Shown here in pieces: positions 18,045 to 26,184 of a DNA stretch of 32,649 nucleotides. Made by a program: the position numbers and the translations under genes. Position 1 is the first letter of the stretch. Each line of letters begins with the position of its first letter. Below the pieces are notes generated by a model, which was given only the letters and a program-made list of their open reading frames with translations, ran no database searches and was not told where the DNA came from. The DNA comes from Dysgonamonadaceae bacterium (GTDB taxonomy: Bacteria; Bacteroidota; Bacteroidia; Bacteroidales; Azobacteroidaceae): NCBI GenBank assembly GCA_031260045.1, contig JAIRKO010000002.1:1-32649 (forward strand), written 5' to 3'.

Positions 18045-21000
18045 TTAAAAGTCAAGGCTTACCCCCGCCATGATTGTTAGCGCCTGCGGATAGTTGCCAT
18101 AATCGACACCGCTACCGACTTCGGGATCATAGCCCTTGTAGCTGGTAAATGTCAGCAAGTTGCTGCCCGAAATATAGAAACGGGCGCGGCTGATTTGCGC
18201 TTTCTGTGTTAAACTTGCCGGAACGGTGTATCCCACCTGCAAGTTTTTCAGACGTAAATAATCGCCTTTTTCTACAAAACGGCTCGAATTGTAGAAATTC
18301 ACCGAGCGGCGCGGATTGGGTATCGTGCCGTTGGGGTTTACCGACGAATACATATCTCGCATATCAACACTCATTACCATTTCATCGCCGGGACCTTCGA
18401 GTTGGTGGCGTTGCGCATTGTAAATTTCATTGCCCGCTACGCCTTGGAAAAGCAGCGAAAAATCGAAATTTTTCCAATTGGCAGACAAATTCAGCCCGTA
18501 GGTAAAGTCCGGAAAAGGATTTCCCAATGCCACGCGATCGTCGTCGTTGATTTTTCCATCCCCATTCACATCGCGATATTTCGCATCGCCCACTTGATAA
18601 GTTCCTTGTGTCGTTTCACCTATATGTCGATTAATTTCATCGTCGCTATGATAGATTCCCAAATATTCGTATCCGTAGTAAGTGAAAAGCGCCAGTCCCT
18701 CGTCGCTGATAACGCGGTCGCCATATACTTTTTGCCCGCCGTTGAGGGCGATAAGCTCATTTTTGATATAACTTGCATTTCCTCCGACAGAGAAATCCAC
18801 ATTGCCGAGTTTGGCACTGTAGGTAAGAGACGCCTCAACGCCGTCGTTACGCACCGTTCCCACGTTTGCCTTGGGCGGGAAAAGATTGCCTGTGTAGGCA
18901 GGCGCAGCCACGGTAAGAAACATTTCTTTGGTATCGCGACGGAAAAAATCAATAGCTCCGCTAAATTTATTTCCCGGTACCGCCCAATCAAGCGCAACGT
19001 TCCACTGTTCGGTAACTTCCCATTTTCCACCGCTGTTTACCCAAGTATTGATTGATGCGCCTTGTGCAAGACCGCCGTTTCTTCCCAAAATGTACGATGA
19101 AAAATAAGTACCTACATTAATGCTTTGCGTAAAATCGCCGGAACCCACACTCGCCTGATTGCCGAGTTGCCCCCAACCGAGCCGAAGTTTCAAATTATCG
19201 AAAACACTTTGATTTTGCATAAATTCCTCGCTGCTAATGCGCCATCCGAAAGCGGCAGAGGGGAAATAGCCCCAACGGTGTTTGGGAAATTTACTTGAAC
19301 CGTCGGCGCGAAAATTCACCGTCAATAAATAGCGATCGGCATAATTGTAGTACAAACGTCCGAGAAAAGAAAGCATTCTCGTTCTGTCCACTTCGTCGGA
19401 AGCGGGAGTAGTGTTGTCTTCTGTAGTTTGCGAAAGAAACCAGTTTTGCGCCTTCGGATTAAGAATAGCCGCCCCCGAATCTCCTACCTTGTAATAATTC
19501 CATTCTTCCGTTGTTTGCCCCGCCATGACCGAAAACGAATGTTTATCAATTGTTTTGGCATAAGTTGCGGTATTTTCAAACATCAAAGTAGCGTAGCGTG
19601 AAAGCGACGACGCAAGAGTGTTTTTGGGGAGGTAATCAAAAGAGGAATATTCATATTTATCGGAAAAAGTGCGATTGCGATGAAAATCGTAATCCATGCT
19701 TGCCGCACTGCGCAAAGTTAAACCGTCAATAGGCGTAATCACCACATGGACGTCGCCCACAAAACGGTCGCTGTAATCCATCGGGTGTATGGTTTCGACC
19801 ATGGAGAAAGGATTGACAACGTTTTTGAAATTAGAAGCCGCCGCCGGTCGCCCGCTTATATCTACTCCCAAACGATTAACCGAACCTGCGGGATAATGCG
19901 TCGGATCCCATGGCGCCATGGCAAGCGCCGCTGTCAGTACGGAAGCTCCTGCACTACCGTTATTAGTGGGCGCATTTCGATACGTTGAATTCGTAAAAGA
20001 CATCGTTTCGCCGATTTTCAGCCATTTACGAATTTGGTAATCGGTGTTGGCACGCAAAGTCAGTCGCTTATAATATGAACCGATAATGGTTCCTTTCTGG
20101 TCGAAATAGCCGACGCTCAGCGCATACTGTTTCTTGTCGTCGCCACCGGTAAACGACAGATTGTAATTTTGTACGGGCGCATTTGCCACAAATACTTCAT
20201 CTTGCCAGTCGGTTTCCTGTTTGCCGTAATCAAACCCGTTCGGATTAGTAGAACTGTTAATCACTGGATAATAGGCAGATTTTCCCAAACGATAATTCGA
20301 TATCCACCATTTAAGTCCGTATTCATCTAAAAAGGCTTGTTCGCTCGGACCTTTCATGCTTACAAGCGTTTGCGCAAATTCCTGCGCTTTCATCAAATCC
20401 AGTTTTTTCCACCGGTTTTGCATGCCGAAATAAGCGTCCAACGAAATTTTGCCTTCTTTGTCACTGCCTTTTTTGGTGGTAATAATCACCACGCCATTTG
20501 CGCCGCGCGAGCCGTAAATGGCGGCTGCCGAAGCATCTTTAAGAATTTCGGTGCTTTCGATATCGTTGGCGTTGAGGAAAGAAATGTCGCTTAAAATAAT
20601 ACCGTCTACCACGTAAATCGGGTCGCTGTTGTTCAACGTACCGATACCGCGAATGCGCACGGTGGCTGCCGCGCCGGGCTGTCCCGAATTGGCGTTGACG
20701 GTTACTCCTGCGGCTTGTCCCTGCAAGGCTTGCGTGATATTGGCGGCAGGCGCTTTTTTCAGGGCTTCGGCTTTAATGGAACCGACCGCGCCCGTTAAAT
20801 CGCTCTTTTTCATTGTACCGTAACCGATAGCAACAAATTCTTCCAACATCACCACATCCATCCCCATCGCTATATTTAAGTAGGGAGTACCCTCTTTTAC
20901 GACTACCGTTTGCGGTTTGTAACCCAAATACGAAAACACAAGCGATTTGCCTTGCGGAACGGTTAATGTGAAATTGCCGTCCCCGTCGCTAACCGTGCCG

Positions 21001-21155
21001 GTATTGGAACCCTGCACGACAACGCTTACGCCCGGAAGACCCAAACCGTCGTCGGCATCCGTTATTTTACCGGATACATTTATATTGTTCTGCGCCGATA
21101 CAAATCCTGCGGGAACAAAAAGCAATATTAATAAGGAGTAAAAGAAATTCTTCAT
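18045..21155 (-). CDS. susC: SusC/RagA-family TonB-dependent outer membrane transporter
   Basis: TonB-dependent barrel importing the glycan oligosaccharides delivered by SusD. The start at 21155 is chosen because MKNFFYSLLILLFVPAGFVSAQ is a proper signal peptide and sits about 25 bases after a predicted start site; the open frame continues 39 residues upstream without signal features. Domains: carboxypeptidase-D-regulatory-like beta domain (about 26-100), then the SusC signature GYGTMKKSDLTGAV (111-124), the plug with ALQGQAAGVTV, RIRGIGTLNNSDPIYVVDG and ILKDASAAAIYGSRGANGV, and the barrel to residue 1036. A segment GDAKYRDVNGDGKIND is a typical calcium-binding-like SusC loop. There is no N-terminal STN domain, so signalling to an anti-sigma factor is unlikely. 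It is the first gene of the PUL. Confidence 0.96.
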   Translation of the reverse strand: MKNFFYSLLILLFVPAGFVSAQNNINVSGKITDADDGLGLPGVSVVVQGSNTGTVSDGDGNFTLTVPQGKSLVFSYLGYKPQTVVVKEGTPYLNIAMGMDVVMLEEFVAIGYGTMKKSDLTGAVGSIKAEALKKAPAANITQALQGQAAGVTVNANSGQPGAAATVRIRGIGTLNNSDPIYVVDGIILSDISFLNANDIESTEILKDASAAAIYGSRGANGVVIITTKKGSDKEGKISLDAYFGMQNRWKKLDLMKAQEFAQTLVSMKGPSEQAFLDEYGLKWWISNYRLGKSAYYPVINSSTNPNGFDYGKQETDWQDEVFVANAPVQNYNLSFTGGDDKKQYALSVGYFDQKGTIIGSYYKRLTLRANTDYQIRKWLKIGETMSFTNSTYRNAPTNNGSAGASVLTAALAMAPWDPTHYPAGSVNRLGVDISGRPAAASNFKNVVNPFSMVETIHPMDYSDRFVGDVHVVITPIDGLTLRSAASMDYDFHRNRTFSDKYEYSSFDYLPKNTLASSLSRYATLMFENTATYAKTIDKHSFSVMAGQTTEEWNYYKVGDSGAAILNPKAQNWFLSQTTEDNTTPASDEVDRTRMLSFLGRLYYNYADRYLLTVNFRADGSSKFPKHRWGYFPSAAFGWRISSEEFMQNQSVFDNLKLRLGWGQLGNQASVGSGDFTQSINVGTYFSSYILGRNGGLAQGASINTWVNSGGKWEVTEQWNVALDWAVPGNKFSGAIDFFRRDTKEMFLTVAAPAYTGNLFPPKANVGTVRNDGVEASLTYSAKLGNVDFSVGGNASYIKNELIALNGGQKVYGDRVISDEGLALFTYYGYEYLGIYHSDDEINRHIGETTQGTYQVGDAKYRDVNGDGKINDDDRVALGNPFPDFTYGLNLSANWKNFDFSLLFQGVAGNEIYNAQRHQLEGPGDEMVMSVDMRDMYSSVNPNGTIPNPRRSVNFYNSSRFVEKGDYLRLKNLQVGYTVPASLTQKAQISRARFYISGSNLLTFTSYKGYDPEVGSGVDYGNYPQALTIMAGVSLDF

Positions 21156-21186
21156 TTCGTTATTATGTTCAAAAAAATTTGAACCA

Positions 21187-21194
21187 CAAATATA
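21187..21194 (-). promoter_or_regulatory. -7 box (TATATTTG) of the PUL promoter
   Basis: On the minus strand TATATTTG fits TAnnTTTG and ends 32 bases before the susC ATG at 21155. A TTTG lies about 15 bases upstream, closer than the usual -33 spacing. It is the only good match ahead of susC. Confidence 0.55.
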
Positions 21195-21274
21195 CGTTTG
21201 CTTTCTGCTCAAAGCCGTTTTTCGTATGCGCAAAAAACTCAATTTGTATTTTTGACAACTCAACATTTTCACTA

Positions 21275-21288
21275 TTAAGAATTCTTAA
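21275..21288. promoter_or_regulatory. 14-base perfect palindrome upstream of susC (candidate operator)
   Basis: TTAAGAATTCTTAA is a perfect palindrome about 80 bases upstream of the PUL -7 box, in AT-rich DNA. Position fits an activator site for a SusR/HTCS-like regulator encoded elsewhere. An AT-rich chance palindrome cannot be excluded. Confidence 0.3.
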
Positions 21289-21399
21289 AATTATGTTAAC
21301 TAATAATATAAGTAAAATTATGTTGCAAAACACATTTTCGGATTATTTCAATGGGGGAGCGAACTTGCCGTAAGTTAACGCATATGGTTAATAAAATGT

Positions 21400-21540
21400 T
21401 GTCCCTGCGGGACAATGAGGGTCGTTTTTGCAGGGGATCCCGCGTCGAGCGCAGGATGGGGGTTTTTGACTTCGCTGCTTCGCTCGCAATAACGGCTACG
21501 GGATTTTGCTTCGCAGTTCGCCTGCGATAGACGACTGCGG
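21400..21540. repeat. Block of GC-rich dispersed repeats
   Basis: Holds a short hairpin (GTCCCTGCGGGAC), GGGGATCCCGCGTCGAGCGC, GACTTCGCTGCTTCGCTCGC followed by AATAACGGC, and CGCAGTTCGCCTGCG. The same words recur at 10319-10411, 25878-25946 and at the 3' end of the gene at 28798. There is no coding potential. Together with the repeat at 21666 it fills much of the 668-base gap between susC and the next gene. Confidence 0.55.
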
Positions 21541-21609
21541 CAATTTGAAACAAAAATCGACGAAATCAAAGGAAAAAGAGGCAAAATCAAATGCACAAGG
21601 AAAAAGTTG

Positions 21610-21617
21610 TATATTTG
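21610..21617 (+). promoter_or_regulatory. -7 box (TATATTTG) probably serving the CorC-like gene and murF
   Basis: TATATTTG matches TAnnTTTG on the plus strand. If used, the transcript would have a leader of about 200 bases containing a complete BIME-like repeat before the ATG at 21824. No better box is closer to the gene. Confidence 0.4.
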
Positions 21618-21665
21618 CAACGTCAAATAAAAAATTGCCGTCATTGCGGGATTTTAACCCCACCG

Positions 21666-21753
21666 CGTCATTGCGAAGGCGAAGCCTGAAGCAATCCAGA
21701 AATGTGGACGCTATTCTCTGGATTGCTTCACCGTTTCGCGGTTCGCAATGACG
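21666..21753. repeat. BIME-like palindromic repeat, copy C (opposite arrangement)
   Basis: The half unit CGTCATTGCGAAGGCGAAGC…CAATCCAGA (21666-21700) is followed by the inverted half TCTGGATTGCTTCACCG…GCAATGACG (21717-21753). Compared with copies A and B, the two halves are joined by their other ends, so the half unit of about 35 bases is the repeated module. Confidence 0.8.
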
Positions 21754-21823
21754 GCTACGGCAATTAAAATCAACATAGCCAATTGCCGCCAATCTATTTA
21801 ACGATTTGCAGTTAAAATAAACA

Positions 21824-23104
21824 ATGGAATTTATTATTATAATTCTACTCATTCTGCTTAACGGTCTTTTTTCCATGTCGGAAATCGCCCTGGTTTCGGC
21901 GCGTAAAACGCGGCTGGAAACGGAAGCGAAAAAAGGCAGTAAGGCGGCGCAAGCCGCCCTGCTCCTTTCCGGCGAACCGGATAAATTTCTTTCTACCATT
22001 CAAGCGGGCATCACTTTAATCGGCATCCTCACCGGTTTGTATTCGGGAGAAGCCTTTGCCGGCGACTTGGCAAAAATCATCGAACCCGTCGAAATTTTAG
22101 CGCCCTACGCACAAGCCCTCGCAACCTTTTCCATCGTATTTGCCGTAACTTATCTGACCATCGTATTCGGCGAATTAATACCCAAACGGTTGGGATTGAC
22201 CATGTCGGAGCGCGTAGCCAAAGCGATGGCAAGACCCATGATCGGACTGTCGCGCGTGATGAGTCCGGCAGTGTGGCTGTTGTCCAAAAGCACGACCGTG
22301 TTTTTAAAAATCTTCGGCATCAAAGACGACGAGGGCGGAGTAACCGAAGAAGAAATCAAATCCCTGGTAAAAGAAGGACTAAACACCGGCGAAGTGCAGG
22401 AAGTGGAACACGCTATCGTGGAACGGGTTTTCAATCTCGGCGACCGCGATGTGGATTCCATCATGACGCCGCGCAACGATTTGGTGTGGCTGAATGTTTC
22501 CGACCGTAAAGACAAAATCCGGGAAACGGTTATGAAAGACATGCACGGCATCTATCCCGTTGCCGTAGAGGGAAATCAGGACGAAATTGCGGGCGTTGTG
22601 TATCTGAAAGATTTGTTCGGACGCATCGACACACTCGATTTTTCGATGGAACAACTCATACATCCCATACACTATCTACCTTATAATAAAAGCGTTTACG
22701 GTGCATTGGAACAATTCAAAAAAGCCCGCGTCAAATATGCTTTCGTAACGGACGAATTCGGCGAAGTGAAAGGCATCGTTACGATGACCGATATACTGGA
22801 AGCCTTAGTCGGCGAAGTTGCCGGGGAAGACGAAGAAAGTTCCATTACCGCAAGGGAAGACGGCAGTTTTCTTATCGACGGGCAATGCTCGTTCTACAAT
22901 TTCCTCGAATATTTCGACTTGGAAGGATGGTATGCCGAACACGATTATAACACACTAAGCGGCTTGATTTTAGATGTTTTGGAACACGTGCCGCAGGAAG
23001 GGGAAAAATTTTCGTGGTATCATTTCAATTTTGAAATTATCGACATGGACGGGGCGCGGATAGATAAAGTTTTAGTAAAAACAGAAAAATCAATCACTGA
23101 ATAA
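21824..23104 (+). CDS. CNNM/CBS/CorC-domain membrane protein (hemolysin C / CorC family)
   Basis: Integral membrane protein of the family linked to magnesium or other cation efflux (CorC, MpfA, YtfL), formerly labelled hemolysin. The N-terminal CNNM (DUF21) domain (about 1-190) has hydrophobic segments near 1-18, 58-80 and 95-120 with the conserved GELIPKRLGL. Two CBS motifs follow (about 205-325: DVDSIMTPRNDL, GIYPVAVEG…GVVYLKDLF, YAFVTDEFGEVKGIVTMTDILE). A C-terminal CorC_HlyC domain (about 345-420) ends the protein (…DGQCSFYNFLEYFDLE…HFNFEIIDMDGARIDKV). The 426 residues are complete. The murF start is one base past its stop, so the two are translationally linked. The substrate ion is not readable. 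Confidence 0.9.
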   Translation: MEFIIIILLILLNGLFSMSEIALVSARKTRLETEAKKGSKAAQAALLLSGEPDKFLSTIQAGITLIGILTGLYSGEAFAGDLAKIIEPVEILAPYAQALATFSIVFAVTYLTIVFGELIPKRLGLTMSERVAKAMARPMIGLSRVMSPAVWLLSKSTTVFLKIFGIKDDEGGVTEEEIKSLVKEGLNTGEVQEVEHAIVERVFNLGDRDVDSIMTPRNDLVWLNVSDRKDKIRETVMKDMHGIYPVAVEGNQDEIAGVVYLKDLFGRIDTLDFSMEQLIHPIHYLPYNKSVYGALEQFKKARVKYAFVTDEFGEVKGIVTMTDILEALVGEVAGEDEESSITAREDGSFLIDGQCSFYNFLEYFDLEGWYAEHDYNTLSGLILDVLEHVPQEGEKFSWYHFNFEIIDMDGARIDKVLVKTEKSITE

Positions 23105-23105
23105 A

Positions 23106-24464
23106 ATGATAACCATTCCATTATTTGAAGCGATGGCGGCTATTGGCGGGCGGACAAACAAAGCGGTTTCCGCCGCAGAGTACTTGCATTCCGTCACCAC
23201 CGATTCGCGGGAAGTAAAAGACGGTACGCTGTTTGTCGCCCTAAAAGGGCAACGTGTGGACGGACACGATTTTATCACGGAAGCGGAAAAACGGGGCGCC
23301 GTAGCCGCCGTTGTGGAACATGCCGCAGACGGCATCCGCATCCCGCAATTCACGGTTCCGTCCTCCGTTTGGGCTTTGGGCGATTTGGCGCGGATTTGGC
23401 GCGGGCGGCTGGATATTCCCATTGTTGCCGTAACCGGAAGCGTGGGCAAAACAAGCACGAAAGAACTGATTGCATTTGTGCTTGAAGCAAAATTCAATAC
23501 GCACAAAAGCCGGAAAAATTTCAACAACGAAATAGGTCTTCCCACCGAATTGATGAACTTGGACAGGCAGCACCAATGCTCCGTTGTGGAATTCGGGATG
23601 CGCAACCTGAACCAGATTAATTACCTGTCGCGAATTGCCCGCCCCAATATATCCGTAATCACCAATATCGGCATGTCGCACATTGAAATTTTGGGTTCGC
23701 GGGAAAATATTGCCGTAGCCAAGTCGGAAATCCGGGAAGGCATGGACTCGGAAGGCGTTCTGATACTCAACCGCGACGATGATTTTTATGATTACATCAA
23801 ATCCAAATCCCATTGTCGGGTGGTTTCTTTCGGGACGCATCCTCGCGCCGACGTTCGCATTTCGGATGTGCGGCTGAATGAAAAAGCCAATCCGGGTTTC
23901 AAACTGAACGATTTTCCGGTGGAAATGCAAAACAGTTTCGGGAAACACTTGGTTTATAATGCCGCGGCAGCTTATGCCGTTGCCGTCCAAATGGGCGTTG
24001 ACCGGGAGAATATTGCCGAGCGGTTTGCCACGTTCAGCGCGCCCGACCGGCGCGGTTCCGTTTCCCGTTCCGCCTGCGGGGCGTTGCTTTTGGATAATAC
24101 CTACAACGCCGCGCCCGACAGCATTCAATCGTCTTTGCATACCCTTTCCGAACTGGCGGAAAACGGGAAACGGACAATTGCCGTCATCGGCGAAATGCTG
24201 GAATTGGGCGCATACAGCGAGGAAGCGCACCGGCACATCGGGAAAATAATCGCCGAAATGAGCCGACCTGAGTTGCTGATTACCGTAGGCAAAAATGCGG
24301 AATTAGTCGGCAAAGAAGCGAAGCGGAAAAACTGGCGGCATTTTGAAGATGCGGCGGAGGCGGCGAAATACCTGTCGGTCGAGGTTACCGGCAACGATAT
24401 AGTGTTGTTGCAGGGGTCGAATGCGGTTCGGTTGGATTTGGTGGAGGCGGCGTTGGTTGGGTGA
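23106..24464 (+). CDS. murF: UDP-N-acetylmuramoyl-tripeptide--D-alanyl-D-alanine ligase
   Basis: Cytoplasmic Mur ligase adding D-Ala-D-Ala to the UDP-MurNAc-tripeptide, the last cytoplasmic step of the peptidoglycan precursor. The N-terminal substrate domain includes TTDSREVKDGTLFVALKG. The central ATPase domain has the P-loop GSVGKTST at 111-118 (family consensus GSxGKT), NFNNEIGLP and MRNLNQINYLSRIARPNISVITNIG. The C-terminal domain contains LLDNTYNAAPDSI and VIGEMLELG. Those motifs separate MurF from MurC, D and E. The 452 residues are full length. The gene is outside the usual mur/dcw cluster, as is common for murF in Bacteroidota. A stop-adjacent palindrome begins 2 bases after the stop. 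Confidence 0.95.
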   Translation: MITIPLFEAMAAIGGRTNKAVSAAEYLHSVTTDSREVKDGTLFVALKGQRVDGHDFITEAEKRGAVAAVVEHAADGIRIPQFTVPSSVWALGDLARIWRGRLDIPIVAVTGSVGKTSTKELIAFVLEAKFNTHKSRKNFNNEIGLPTELMNLDRQHQCSVVEFGMRNLNQINYLSRIARPNISVITNIGMSHIEILGSRENIAVAKSEIREGMDSEGVLILNRDDDFYDYIKSKSHCRVVSFGTHPRADVRISDVRLNEKANPGFKLNDFPVEMQNSFGKHLVYNAAAAYAVAVQMGVDRENIAERFATFSAPDRRGSVSRSACGALLLDNTYNAAPDSIQSSLHTLSELAENGKRTIAVIGEMLELGAYSEEAHRHIGKIIAEMSRPELLITVGKNAELVGKEAKRKNWRHFEDAAEAAKYLSVEVTGNDIVLLQGSNAVRLDLVEAALVG

Positions 24465-24465
24465 T

Positions 24466-24509
24466 GTACGCTAAGGCGCGAAGTTTTATTAAAGCATTAC
24501 TTAGCGTAC
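24466..24509. repeat. Stop-adjacent palindromic repeat, copy 3 (short)
   Basis: GTACGCTAAGGCGCGAAG starts 2 bases after the murF stop, and ACTTAGCGTAC closes it at 24509. It is a shorter version of the copies at 1578 and 6718. Confidence 0.75.
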
Positions 24510-24543
24510 CAATTAAATATACGGCGGCAAAATGACGAAAAAT

Positions 24544-24601
24544 GTATGCGAAAACGCAAAGACACGAAGTTTTTTTATTACTTTTGCGCGCCTTTGCGGA
24601 C
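24544..24601. repeat. Stop-adjacent type palindrome, diverged copy 4
   Basis: GTATGCGAAAACGCAAAGAC… pairs with CTTTTGCGCGCCTTTGCGGAC (24581-24601). It follows copy 3 after about 34 bases of AT-rich DNA, so two related hairpins stand in series after murF. Confidence 0.6.
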
Positions 24602-24655
24602 AAACGCCCCCGATTGGCATGAGTGTGATAATTAATTCATAATAATATATAACTT

Positions 24656-25870
24656 ATGGTAATGAAAAAACTGACAAAATCGTATCTTTTCCTGCTCTTT
24701 GCCGTGTATTGCATGGGCTTTGCGGGTTGTTCGGGCGAATCGGATCCCGAAGTGGGGCTGCCCCACGGAGTGAAATATGAAATGCTGAAGAAATATTCGC
24801 TTTCCGAGTTAAAGTTTATGGAGGCTGTATCCGGTTTGAACTTGATTGATGAGGATGTAACTTATAAAGAGATACACATATACAAAGTATCTGTGGAATC
24901 GGATCATCCCGGCAAGGCAGCGGAGAAAGTGAACCTTTCGGGGCTGCTGATTGTGCCTCCGCGCGAGGCAGGGCGCGAATACCGGCAGGTGGTTGTCCCT
25001 ATGTACACGTATGTTTTGGACGACGAGGCGCCTACCCTGCACGTGAAGAATGGCAGTCCGGACTTTCACACCCTATTCTGGCTGATGGTGGCGTTTAATC
25101 ACGGCTATGCGGTGATGATTCCGGATTATCCGGGTCATGGCGATTCGTTCGGGCAGTGCTATATCCCTTATATGGACAAAACGGAGATGGTTCGCACCAC
25201 CCTCGACTACGTGAATGCCTCGCGGGCTGTACTCGCAAAGAAGCAATATGGGCAAAAGGGCGGTTTCATCCTTTCGGGATATTCGCTTGGCGCTTTTGTG
25301 GCAGTGCAAGTGGCACGCGAGTTGGAAACCAATGACGCCTATAAAGAACTGCCTGTGGATTTGCTTTTTACGGGAGGCACGCCTTGCGACCTGCTTCGGC
25401 AAGCAGAACTCATCCGCGCCGACGACGAATTTTCGTCATCTTATTTGTATCCCCTTCTTTTGCTGGGATATAAGGAAAACAATTATCCGCATCTGAATAT
25501 GAGCGATTATCTGAAAGAACCGTATGCCTCAGAGGCTATCAACTATTTAGACGGTTCGCCGAAAGACTACGGCAACTATTTCCCCAAGAACCCGCAGGAA
25601 CTCTTTACCGAAAATTTCCTGAATAACACGGGACAAGGCGTTATCAATGAGATACTTGAAGAAAACAGCGTGAAAACATGGGAAAATAGGTGCAAGTTTA
25701 TTATGTTCCACAGTCCGGATGATGAAATCACCTATTATGACCAAGCCGCCGCTTTTGTTCAGGAGCAGCAACAACACGGAGAGGTTACCCTTATTGATGG
25801 GGAAAACACGCATACCGCCGCTGCTTTATTGTATTTCTCGCAGCTCAATGATGAATTGGCGGGCTGGTAG
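24656..25870 (+). CDS. Alpha/beta-hydrolase lipoprotein (esterase/lipase-like)
   Basis: Predicted exported lipoprotein hydrolase for an ester substrate. The signal peptide ends MGFAGC with lipidated Cys25, followed by SGESDPE, whose acidic residues suggest surface export. An ATG two codons downstream (24662) is an equally good start. The alpha/beta-hydrolase fold shows the oxyanion region VVVPMYTYV, the IPDYPGHGDS loop, the nucleophile Ser210 in GYSLGA, a probable acid Asp355/356 in SPDDE and a probable His386 in DGENTHT. The layout (about 404 residues, DYPG-x-G-x-S plus GYSLGA) resembles secretory lipases or plant-type esterases rather than a named bacterial family. The gene appears monocistronic between repeats. 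The natural substrate is unknown. Confidence 0.75.
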   Translation: MVMKKLTKSYLFLLFAVYCMGFAGCSGESDPEVGLPHGVKYEMLKKYSLSELKFMEAVSGLNLIDEDVTYKEIHIYKVSVESDHPGKAAEKVNLSGLLIVPPREAGREYRQVVVPMYTYVLDDEAPTLHVKNGSPDFHTLFWLMVAFNHGYAVMIPDYPGHGDSFGQCYIPYMDKTEMVRTTLDYVNASRAVLAKKQYGQKGGFILSGYSLGAFVAVQVARELETNDAYKELPVDLLFTGGTPCDLLRQAELIRADDEFSSSYLYPLLLLGYKENNYPHLNMSDYLKEPYASEAINYLDGSPKDYGNYFPKNPQELFTENFLNNTGQGVINEILEENSVKTWENRCKFIMFHSPDDEITYYDQAAAFVQEQQQHGEVTLIDGENTHTAAALLYFSQLNDELAGW

Positions 25871-25877
25871 GTTTTTT

Positions 25878-25946
25878 CCCGTCATCCCGCGCGAGGGATC
25901 CCCTGAAAACACACTGCGGATTGCGGGTCAAGCCCGCAATAACGGG
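25878..25946. repeat. GC-rich dispersed inverted repeat
   Basis: Opens with CCCGTCATCCCGCGCGAGGG and ends with GGGTCAAGCCCGCAATAACG, GG; the outer CCCGT…ACGGG words are inverted. It follows the hydrolase stop by 7 bases and shares words with 10319-10411 and 21400-21540. Confidence 0.55.
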
Positions 25947-26136
25947 CTTTTTACCGTTTTACCGGTAGAGCGGGGCGAAAGCATAAACCGCAATTGCTTG
26001 ATTTGTTCCACGCAATAGTTGATATTTTCTTTGGTCACAAACGCATTTTCGTAAAAACCGGACTCAAGAAACAGGATTTTGCTTCCGGCAAGCGTCCAAA
26101 ACCGGAAAAGGTAAATTGTTTGCTAATTTTGTACAT
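25928..26136 (-). pseudogene. Possible gene remnant with a preserved promoter, unrecognised
   Basis: Behind a good -7 box (26164-26171) an ATG at 26136 opens MYKISKQFTFSGFGRLPE and stops after about 33 codons. A second frame, overlapping and continuing beyond, is open for over 60 codons (…KILFLESGFYENAFVTKEN… to 25928) and ends inside the neighbouring repeat. A promoter and start followed by a likely frameshift suggests a decayed short gene. The first residues faintly recall the start of QueD-type 6-carboxytetrahydropterin synthases (MYxISKxFxFSA), but the zinc histidines are absent, so I do not assign it. The rest of the 466-base spacer between the hydrolase and znuA genes holds only repeats and promoters. 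Confidence 0.25.
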
Positions 26137-26163
26137 GGCTGGGCTTGTTTTGAAAAACAAGTG

Positions 26164-26171
26164 CAAAGATA
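26164..26171 (-). promoter_or_regulatory. -7 box (TATCTTTG), minus strand
   Basis: The minus strand reads TATCTTTGCACTTG, an exact TAnnTTTG box identical to those before spt and sppA. It lies about 28 bases ahead of the ATG at 26136, where only a gene remnant is left. Confidence 0.4.
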
Positions 26172-26184
26172 AGGAATTTTCGAT

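Noticed and set aside
18402-19055. 217-codon open frame on the plus strand
   Set aside because: Antisense within susC; no domain seen and no promoter.
21156-21823. A regulator gene or tRNA in the long gap upstream of susC
   Set aside because: Only promoter boxes, a palindrome and dispersed repeats; no start-to-stop frame with a recognisable domain and no cloverleaf.
23241-24236. 331-codon open frame on the minus strand
   Set aside because: Lies wholly antisense to murF, which has all family motifs; no recognisable domain or start signal.
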